This document shows, in pieces, positions 55,831 through 64,000 of a stretch of DNA of 64,000 nt (positions are counted from its first letter, which is position 1; every line of letters starts with the position of its first letter). Position numbers and translations under genes: made by a program. Origin of the DNA: Actinernus sp. WN-2022 (lineage: Eukaryota; Cnidaria; Anthozoa; Actiniaria; Actinernidae); assembly GCA_030867875.1 (NCBI GenBank), contig JAOWCC010001589.1, forward strand, positions 82,421,537-82,485,536, read 5' to 3'. Under the pieces are notes generated by a model. That model worked only from the letters and a program-made list of their open reading frames with translations. It ran no database searches and was not told the origin of the DNA.

Positions 55831-56191
55831 GAAGATACCGTGTGGAGAGCCAGAGATGCCCAGGGGGCAATTAACGAAAGGAAATAGGCCACGTGACATA
55901 ATAAATTGTAATTTTTTTTTTTTATATATTCTTTCTGTGGATGATTATTATCGCGTGATCCATGACGTCATAATGACGTCATAATGTTTAGGCCAAATAC
56001 GGTTGCGAAGGTAACATACGGATAAAAAGTAACCCTGTTAAACATTCCTCTTCCAGAAGTGTTTTAGACTACGCGTAAAAAACATGACTATCATATAAAG
56101 ATAAGGAAATATTAAGGCTGCGCGGCTCGACGTTCGGTTTGTTTTCGCTTGTCGTTCACCGCTGTTTACGCTTTATTATTCCTAGCCCCGT

Positions 56192-56698
56192 GACCGTCTA
56201 AAACAACTAGAAGCAAAGATAGAAGCTCTGGAGCAAGTAAGGACCCGTGAGGGTACGGCCCTGGCCTTAGCCACACTTCGTCGACATCTAAATCGTCCCG
56301 CACCGATGTTCGATCGTTACGAGGCCATGGAAATGCTGCAATCGCTTGTCCGCCTTGCACGCAGCGATGCCCACGACAAAGCAGAGGAATATGCTGCCGC
56401 TCTAGATGAAGTCAGGGCCAGAGCGGACACGCTGGACGACCAACAGCTCTAGCACCTACTACTTGGGTTGTTAGGAGACCCAATCCGAGCAAAGATAGCA
56501 AAGGAGGCGACGTCAATCCTTAAGGGAACCACGAGGTCAATCGACTCCCCCATCTACGACCGCTGCCGCCAGCCTACACCGTATGATCGGGCTGGGGCTA
56601 GTAGATGTTACCGTTGTAATTAGTTAGGCCATTTCGCCCGGTTTTGCCGCTCCAGACAGGGCGCCCCCCGTGGTGGATGGGGTCGAGGCCGCAGATAA
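56192..56698 (+). pseudogene. YR retroelement gag-like ORF with zinc knuckle
   Basis: A frame with DRLKQLEAKIEALEQVRTRE (coiled coil), APMFDRYEAMEMLQSLVRLA and a C-terminal CYRCN-LGHFARFC knuckle (C-x2-C-x4-H-x4-C). An arginine/glycine-rich end (RGGWGRGRR) follows. In-frame stops break it at 56450 and inside the knuckle at 56621. Gag of a DIRS/Ngaro-type element. Confidence 0.78.
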
Positions 56699-57419
56699 TT
56701 TCAAAGCTATTCAGTCCGTCGACGAACTCTCAATAATTACTCTCAGTAATGACTTAGGCCCGAACTAGATGTTTTGCTTCACTATTTATTAATAAACTAC
56801 TGCCGTTCACGCTCTAGTTATACACATTTTTTTCTTTATACTTTTGTCCGTTTCCTAGTTTCTCTTCCCCTCGTTGACCTTGGGGGGACCTTCTCAGTGT
56901 CTCAATTCCGGACCTGGTTCGGAGCCTGGGGTCAATGAAGGGTTGGGTTACCTTAACTAGCTTTAGTTTATCCCTGCTTCGTTTCGTTATTTCTTTAGGT
57001 AACACCCCTCTCGTTTGATGCCAGGCTTGTCACCACTTGCAGGGATAAAGCGAATGGGAAAATACCATTATGTGATATAGCGCGGGGAACCCAGCCTTTC
57101 GTTGGCCCTTTGGCCTCTCCAGCCATGGTTGCAACCCAGCGTTGGGCATGCCGCTCCATTTGCGGTTACGTGATCCTGATAGCTTCAGAGCTGGCACACT
57201 CCACGCTAATATCCCAGTGTGGGAGCGTCTTCTGGCAAACGCTAGCACTCGCAACGTCGATCTCCTGGGGATAATCCGCGAGGGTGTTAAAATATGTCAT
57301 TTCTTCAAGCACTTCAAGGGGAGTTTTAAGGGAGATCAGTTTGATTCTGCGGAACCTACTGCTGTCATGCTAGAAAATGCTAGATCGTGTTCCCATTTTT
57401 TCCGACTTTAATCAACCAC

Positions 57420-58205
57420 CATCTTCAGTGGGTGTCATCTGGTGTTTTGTCGGTCTGGGATCAAGTTGGTTCAGTCTCGCCACCTCATCTAGTCTTACCA
57501 CTTACGGTAGAACCATCAAAACCGCGCCTATGCCACGACGAGCGCTACCTTAACTTATGGATTAAGGACCTTCCATTTAAATTGGATCACCTTTCGGACC
57601 TGCCGAGATATTTTCTACCTGGCCATTTCCAGACAAGGTTTGATGAAAAAAGTGGCTAGACCTATTTTGGCCTCATATGGGAGGGGTTCTATTTCACGTT
57701 CCGTACATTGCCCTTCGGATGGAAAGCTAGCGCCTATGTGTACCACAACTTGGAACTCGCGGTTTCTAGCGCTGCTCGGCTGCTCGCTCATTCGGGGTTC
57801 CGGTGTCTCAGTACATTGACGACCGCCATGTCGGCCAATTATTTAGCCCCGCCGTACGGCAGAACTGGCGCCGAGCATACAGAACGCAGAAGCCGCGTCC
57901 TACATCTTGTGCTACCTATTAATAAAGGCTGGATACTTTATTAACATTGATAAGTCCCAGTGCGTCCCCTCCAGGTCAGTGCGTTTCCTCGGTTTCTTCT
58001 CCGACTCGGCACGACAGGCTTTCTTCGTGCCAGAGGACAAGAAACTGAAGTTTAAATCCCTCCGCGAAAGTATTTTGGCTACTAGCTCGGTCAGCCTGAA
58101 GACACTTCAGCGTTTTTCTGGGAAAGCAGTTTCTTTCAGCCTTGCAATCCCTGGCTGCAAGCTTTACGTTCGAGAAATTTTCAAGACCATCGCACTCCTC
58201 ACGTG
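57420..58205 (+). pseudogene. YR retroelement reverse transcriptase
   Basis: Collinear frames: PRLCHDERYLNLWIKDLPFK, FQTRFDEKSG, then TLPFGWKASAYVYHNLEL, the catalytic QYIDDRHVGQLF in a shifted frame (57809-57844), INIDKSQCVPSRSVRFLGFF and TLQRFSGKAVSFSLAIPGCK. The order and the PFGWK...YIDD...FLGF motifs match DIRS/Ngaro RT. There are stops at 57657 and frameshifts near 57800 and 57935. Confidence 0.9.
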
Positions 58206-58317
58206 AACAACGCGAGCAGCGAGTAAGGTTCAAGGGGCTCTCCGCGAAGAGATTGCATATTGGCGATTCCTCGATGACTGGACCGATTGTTTGCCATGGA
58301 GATCAGAACAACACGTC

Positions 58318-58637
58318 GTGGTAACGTTATACTGCGATGCATCGAAGCGCGCTTGGGGAGGAATTCTGCTCAAAGATGGCCAGAGCTAGAATAGAATCGC
58401 GAGATTACTGGCAGGACGTGTCAGATGATATAAACGTTCTTGAAGCTAGAGCTTTATTATGTGCTCTTAATTCCTTCAAGAACCAGATCCGAAGCTCCCT
58501 CTTCGATGTTCACACCGATAGTAAAGCCTTACTAGCAACGTTGGAGAATGATGGTTGCAAGAACTCCAGGACCAACGACACGATTAAGGCTATCTTGTGC
58601 GCTGTAGCCAGGAACTCAATTTCAGTATAAGTGTTCA
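58318..58637 (+). pseudogene. YR retroelement RNase H domain
   Basis: VVTLYCDASKRAWGGILLKD (first Asp), NVLEARALLCALNSF (Glu), DVHTDSKALLATLEN (Asp) and HYIPSRENPADNPSR follow the RNase H order. The last part is in a shifted frame after 58630. Confidence 0.85.
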
Positions 58638-58639
58638 TT

Positions 58640-59060
58640 ACATTCCCTCCCGTGAAAACCCAGCGGATAACCCGTCGAGGCAGTGCTCCGATTTGGATTG
58701 CACTCTGTCAGACGACGCCTGGGCTCAAGTACAGCGGCTGTTTGGCCCTCACAAGTTTGACCTCATGGCACTTGACAGCAATTGCCAAAGGGACCAGATG
58801 GGAAAACTGTTGCCACATTTCACGCCATGGCCTACGTAAGCCTCGGCAGGCATTAACGTCTTTGCGCAGCCCTTGCCCCAGGGGCACTATGTTTATGTCT
58901 TTCCGCCGTTCGTTCTGGTGGGACCGCTTCTCCGCCATGTTATCGACAAGGGTTACCACCGTCCGTTTACAATTGTTGTGCCGGATCTGCAGCCAAGAAG
59001 GTTCTGGTGGGCGTTGTTGCATTCTATCACCGTGGATCGGCTATTGTTTGGACGAACGGG
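58640..59060 (+). pseudogene. YR retroelement, region between RNase H and recombinase
   Basis: SDDAWAQVQRLFGPHKFDLM, LPHFTPWPT, then YVYVFPPFVLVGPLLRHVID and FTIVVPDLQPRRFWWALLHS. This conserved linker is typical between RNase H and recombinase in these elements. Frames are broken near 58838 and 58870. Confidence 0.75.
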
Positions 59061-59189
59061 CTCGACATCGGCTCTGCTTTTACCATCACGTCTAGCACCA
59101 GGATGGCTTGCGAGGCCATTACAATGGGATTTGTGGGCTTTTTGTTGTATATGCTTAACCACGGCTTACCTCGGGTTTTTCTCTTTCAT

Positions 59190-60480
59190 ACCTCAGATTT
59201 CGCGCCCTTGGAAGGCCGTCCGCCGTTGTACCTCCTGCCTATATCCCAACGACTTGGACGCCAACTTTTGTCAAGCGTGTGGTGTGGCTACGGTAGGGTT
59301 GAATCTGGGAAAACCTCAGCCAGGCGTCGACATGCCAGCCATCAACAAGCGTTTCGCGGAGTTCAAGACTGCGTTGCATACGAAACCGTATCAGCGCCAA
59401 AAATCTGCTTTAGAGCAACAATTCTCTCGCTTCCTGGCCTCCCTTGTCCCGCCAAGGACAATATCCTCAAGTACAGTTGATGATGTCATTAGGTTCCTTA
59501 TTAGCAAAGACAAGGCAGGCATGCAGGACGATTGTTCATGTACGATCGTGTTCTAGAATAGATCAGTTGTAGGTGCCCAAGCCGCCTCGCGGCAGGTACA
59601 GTAGATTCTCTCCTGGGTAAGCTCAGGGCTATATTTAATAGACTAGGTCGCGTTAACGAATCTAACCCTAGTCACACCCTCGAATTAAAGAATATCTTAA
59701 ATTTACACAGGAAGGGCAAACCAGCCTAGCGGTTACCCCTTCGCAAGCGGTTCACCTCTTTTTCACCAAATTTCAGACGTTAATCGCTTTTTGAGAGGCC
59801 TGATAACAGAGAGCGCGTCTCTTTCCCGAGTTAATAAGTATATCTTAGTCAGGGATACCACGATTTTTGTGGTCGACTTTTTTCACAGGCGATAGAGCCT
59901 TAGACCTAGGGCGTCTTTGTACTGAGCAGGTGTTCAAGCTCAAAGACCGGAAGGGTTACTTACTCAATTTCACGTTAACGAAAACAATAAGAAAAGGGGC
60001 TTCACGGTCATTTGCTCTAGTTCAGTTCCACAAGTCGGATGTTTGTCCGGTATTCTGGATAGACTATTATATCCTAGCGTGTCGATCCTTGGGCGTTCAG
60101 TTGTCTCAAGGATATTTCTTCAGGGCCTCCGAACGCGTGAAGCATATTAGTCAGAGACCTTTCCTTGGTTCGGCAGTAAATAATCGCCTTCGTAATTAAG
60201 TACCTTACTCAGGCCAAACTAGACAATGGCGAAACACCTCATAGCTTTAGGGTGGGTTTGTCTAACACATTAAAACTGTTAGGTTGTTCGTAAGAGGACA
60301 TAACCAGATATATAGGGTGGCAGAGCGAGGAGATGGCCAAACACTACACGAGTATGTCTAACACGGAAAGGGTGCTTACCCTCTTTGAGAGCGTGGTTCC
60401 TAAGGCCACAACGCTTCGCCAGACCCCGGTATCCCACCCCAGAAACCTTGAAGCCATTGTTTAGCTTTACATTGTAAGAG
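59190..60480 (+). pseudogene. Tyrosine recombinase of the YR retroelement
   Basis: Starts with a zinc ribbon (CTSCLYPNDLDANFCQACG, C-x2-C...C-x2-C), then the N-terminal core-binding domain (RQKSALEQQFSRFLASLVPP). FFTGDRALDLGRLC gives the first catalytic Arg. HSFRVGLSNTLKLLG at about 60238 gives the His/Arg motif, and DITRYIGWQSEEMAKHYTSM the tyrosine. All four kinds of active-site residue are present, but there are stops (for example TAA at 60291) and frameshifts. Confidence 0.88.
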
Positions 60481-60630
60481 TTTCTTAATACTTTGATTGG
60501 TAATTTAAGTATCTGAGTAATGGAAGATAGCATTAAATGGGACGTCGTAACGCTTACGTTAGCATAATCGTATGCGTCGCGCTATAGAGAGGAGTTTAAC
60601 GCGACAGATAGCGCAATGCTGGGGCCAGGA

Positions 60631-61012
60631 GCGGATACCACCCATAACTTAACATACCGTGACGTGGCAATAGGTATGCAGTGAGGATAAAATACTATTC
60701 TCACTGCATACATAATTGGCGCATCACGAAAATGTGGATAATTCTCCGAATACCGATTGTCTATAGTTCACAGTAAGCATGCATGATGCTTTGCGGGTCT
60801 CTAGTATAAAATACGTAGCGTGGCTCAGAACGGAGTCGATTTGCCGGGATTCCGGAGAGGAAGCAGAGTTTTTCGCCCCACCCACCTCCCCTGGTGGCGG
60901 TTGACTGGTCTACCCATCCACGCTGTATACCTCTTGCCGCGGCAGTCGCGGATACCACCCAACTTAACATACCGTGACGTGGCAATAGGTATGCAGTGAG
61001 GATAAAATACTA
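60631..61012 (+). repeat. Split direct repeats B1-A2-B2 ending the YR element
   Basis: B1 (60631-60697) and B2 (60948-61012) share GCGGATACCACCC and CTTAACATACCGTGACGTGG to GTGAGGATAAAATACTA. Between them is A2, which is like 49991-50400 and carries the TATA box. At the B1/A2 junction GTATGCAGTGAG and CTCACTGCATAC form a palindrome. Split direct repeats are the mark of Ngaro-type elements. Confidence 0.87.
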
Positions 61013-61984
61013 GTGAGGCTGGAACCGGAAATGCATAGTCTTGTGTTATTTCCGCCTCTCGCTAAGCTCTTTCATTGGCAGGAACTGAATATATCATTGG
61101 GCATGTCAAGGTGTTAGATGTCTATTTTGTAGTTTTGGGGCTATCGTGCGACTGTTTGAGCTGTGTGTGTTTTCTCAAAAGTTGTCCCGATCAGGAGCCC
61201 GCTGTCCCGATTTATTTTCATTTTGTCCCGACATCTCAACGATTTCCCGATAAATTCCCTGGATACCATACTAAGATTCCCAGAACAAAAACAACTACTG
61301 TTCTTCCCACTTGAGAATGTAAATGCTAATCGGTAGCTTGATTTTATCGACGTCATCGCGGCCATGTTGGGTGACAGGAACAAAATATTTCTCGTCGGTT
61401 TGTCTTTGTTGTGTCAGATCCAGCATGGCCGCCACGGCTTTGTCATTTGAATCTCTGGGGACTAGTACTGGTTGCAAACCAGCAATAGAAGTACATTATT
61501 TGCTGCTCATCATCTTGATAACAGAGAGAGATCTTGCTCTTTGGAAACTGATAGCCATTCAGTATCGTATTAGTGGCTGCAAAAAAAAAGCCTCCATTGG
61601 TGATGGGAGGAGTGCATTGTGGTTGGCCACGCAAGGGATTGTGGTCGAAACAGCGAAGATTTGGTCCAAATTATCAATTGCTGCTCCTCTCGCTGCGCAG
61701 CAAAAATCCTACGTTGTGTCAGCTTTAATTGCCGTAATCCGTTGAAATTCGCACCTGTCACTTCGAAAATGTTCGGGTGTTTAAATAACTTCGAACAAAA
61801 TTAAGTGTCTGAACAAAGCACATTAAAATGGATGTGCTCCTGAATGTTGAAATATTAAAAATTCCGCCAGGAAAATCAAATCTTCTGATTCAGTAAATAA
61901 ACAGTGTATTAGAAGTATTTGAATTTGCAAGGGTTTTTATATCTATCCTAATGAAAGTTGGCCATGCCAGCTGAATATTGGTCA
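61013..61984. other. Intergenic, no gene recognised
   Basis: Several overlapping frames at 61141-61745 on both strands are open but mutually exclusive and have no domain. I treat them as chance. Confidence 0.4.
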
Positions 61985-62025
61985 AATATTATTATTCCCA
62001 AACCGTACGAATCAGCCTTACATCG
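61985..62025. mobile_element. Single terminus of the fold-back family at 36472
   Basis: TATTCCCAAACCGTACGAAT and CAGCCTT match the right arm at 36573-36600. The partner arm is missing nearby, so this is a truncated copy. Confidence 0.65.
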
Positions 62026-62035
62026 TTCTATTAAC

Positions 62036-62120
62036 ACCACAGGAAGCCCAGAGTTTTCGATTGTGTTGCACAAGCCACAGGAAGCCAGGTATTTGTTTTG
62101 ATGTGCCACAGGACGCCCGG
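62036..62120 (+). repeat. Three spaced CCACAGGAAGCC motifs
   Basis: CCACAGGAAGCC(C) occurs near 62037 and 62072 and as CCACAGGACGCC near 62105, spaced about 33-35 bp. Close variants (CCACAGGCAGCCC) mark fold-back ends elsewhere in the window. Confidence 0.65.
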
Positions 62121-62429
62121 TATTATGCATATAACTTCGGACAACAAACTTTCGGACGCTTTTTCGGCATATTTTGAACGCTTTATAATAATAATTATAT
62201 TAATTATATTATTATTACATCTATCACGCAAATAATTACAATATATAAATATGTTCAAATGTGCGTTCCAATATAACAAGCCTACATCTGTTGAATTTAA
62301 TAAAATAGCTAAAATATAAGATCAATAATGTTAACCAAAAATATTCTTCAAAATTACATATAAGCATACCTACTTTAATACATTAATAGATTAAATTATA
62401 CGGGAAATTTCGGACAATCTTCCGAACAA

Positions 62430-62512
62430 TTAATAATAATAATAATGGCCATATTTCTAAAGCGACATATCACCACTGAGTCTCATGGCGCTTTACATAT
62501 TACTGACATATC
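62430..62512 (-). mobile_element. LINE 3' end, severely truncated
   Basis: Read on the minus strand, TATGTAAAGCGCCATGAGAC to ATATGGCCATTATTATTATT resembles the 3' UTR and ATT-repeat tail of the LINE at 37479-38395. No coding part is left. Confidence 0.6.
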
Positions 62513-62519
62513 CCGTCAA

Positions 62520-64000
62520 TGATATTTTTTTCCGGACTGATTAAACTGGCTCCTGACACTGGAAGATATTGCTGGCTTTCACTTGACGTCATAGCCGCCA
62601 TGTTGGTGCCCTCAATTCACGCCTGGCATAAGTTACCTCAAAATCGATCACTAAAAGCGAGCCAAAAATATATAAACCAGCACATCTTGTTTAATTCGCT
62701 GTCAAATTTAACGAAATTTTCGTATGTTAATATTAAAATGAAATAACGTCTTTAGGATCAAACACGTTTGTATATTGATGTCATAACGAACGACTCCTTT
62801 TAAGGTCAAATTATGCGTTACCTATACGTTTGAAATAAAGCATGTTATCACAACAACATAAATATGTGTTTTTGATTGCCGCAATTTTAAAGTCTCTACG
62901 ATAAATATTTGCTGAGTTATTAAGAACTGAAGTTTCCTGTGACGTCACATTTTCTGACGTCATGGGTCTGACATCAGTCATGCTTTCTAAATTGAATAAA
63001 CATAAAATAGACCATATTGCGGCTATTCAGTGTACAGTATGTACAGTTCCTCTTTAAAATCCGAAAAATAGTTGAATAGTTATTTTTTAAAGACGTTTTC
63101 AAAAATATATGACGTCATAATGACGTTTCCTCTTTTTCACTGGGAATTTTAAAGTATTTCCTCTCAAAAATCGAAAATTCTAAAAACATACGGTTGTGGG
63201 TACCGATTTACTCTTTTGATTGCGAGATTGTCGTAAACAAATATTTTAAACTCTAAAAGATGAATGAAGAAGTTATTTTGTAAATGGTTCTGTATTGAAT
63301 ATTTCCCGCCAAATTTTGGCAGGAAAATTGCCAAAATTCAAAATGTAATAACTTTTCTCCCTCCTAACCAATCGAACTCGGGTTTTCGGTTTCTTTGTTG
63401 TCGACATGATGGGAAATCGAAAATATAAAATTTACTGATGTTCAAGGTAATTGAAAACATCGAGAAACCTATTATAAATGGATACGTGACGTAACTGTGA
63501 CGTCATCAAGATGTCTACGGTAGATCAAATCATCGGATTTTGTTTAGGTCGTCGGCCTTCATCATCCCACAAAAATGCAATCTTCTATATTGGAAACTTT
63601 TGAAAATATAGCAAAGTGATAGATTTTAGGGTCATTTGTGCCAAGCGTGCAAACAATAGATTCCTCGTTAGCTTCTTTCAGGTTTGGGCACCAACATGGC
63701 CGCCATGCCCTTTGTCAGTTGAATCCGGCTGAGGTTAAGTGAAAACCAGCAATTAGTATACAGTGACTAACTACTATAACCGGAGCCACTTAGACAACGA
63801 GAACTAAACACAGTGCAAAACGAAAATAAAGTATTCCAGCTTACAAATCCTAGCATATCTATGCGCACGCAATAGACCTTTCCCGCGCATTCCACTCCAA
63901 TGCCCACAAACAATGGCACCAAGTCATGCAGATATTAAGAATGAAAAGTCCGAAGACTATACAGCAAAGCTGATGTACAACGTAAAATTCTAAAACAAAG
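62520..64000. other. Non-coding right edge
   Basis: AT-rich, with several TGACGTCA-type sites (62944, 62955, 63109, 63119, 63499). I see no exon with matching splice sites and no repeat I can define. Confidence 0.45.

Overview
The window is animal nuclear DNA and fits a cnidarian, most likely a stony coral or sea anemone. It is AT-rich and has widely spaced split genes with GT-AG introns. It also holds an intronless rhodopsin-type receptor gene and a dense layer of decayed non-LTR retrotransposons, YR retroelement, hAT and MITE copies. There are no bacterial operons, rRNA genes or CRISPR arrays. The cnidarian assignment is inference from gene structure and repeat style; no species marker is present.

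Host genes. (1) Minus strand 4082-3579: first coding exon of triokinase/FMN cyclase (TKFC); the rest lies off the left edge. (2) Plus strand 13448-14608: an intronless class A GPCR of 386 residues. (3) Minus strand 32885-22521: a phytanoyl-CoA dioxygenase family gene, assembled here from five exons that join in phase. One short internal exon is still missing, and the last exon carries a one-base frameshift. (4) Minus strand 49872-41923: an RNase T2 gene assembled from eight exons that join in phase, with both catalytic motifs intact; the signal-peptide exon was not found and the 3' end is uncertain.

Mobile elements. Nine 5'-truncated or decayed LINE copies of the CR1/L2/jockey type occur on both strands; the best are at 18979-20877, 40027-41183 and 47022-48233, and one at 9640-10790 has a 5' inversion. 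At 52399-55111 is a complete hAT transposon with matching TIRs and a perfect 8-bp target duplication. At 56192-61012 is a tyrosine-recombinase (DIRS/Ngaro-like) retroelement with gag knuckle, RT, RNase H, zinc ribbon and recombinase, ending in split direct repeats; a related terminal repeat sits at 49991-50400. There are also many non-autonomous elements. Among them are two families with 9-bp target duplications, a TAA-flanked MITE in two opposite copies, a nested pair at 4153-5883 whose empty site is preserved at 38 kb, and several fold-back elements. One of these is a perfect 193-bp inverted repeat placed 15 bp upstream of the dioxygenase start codon.

The four host genes do not form a pathway. 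The main themes are (a) split genes whose introns and 5' flanks are filled by transposons and (b) nested insertions dated by their target duplications. I did not find a system I could defend as wholly new. The strongest unusual items are the 9-bp-TSD mini-elements (one only 50 bp), the perfect palindrome at the dioxygenase promoter, and a short ORF whose start codon lies inside a transposon target duplication.
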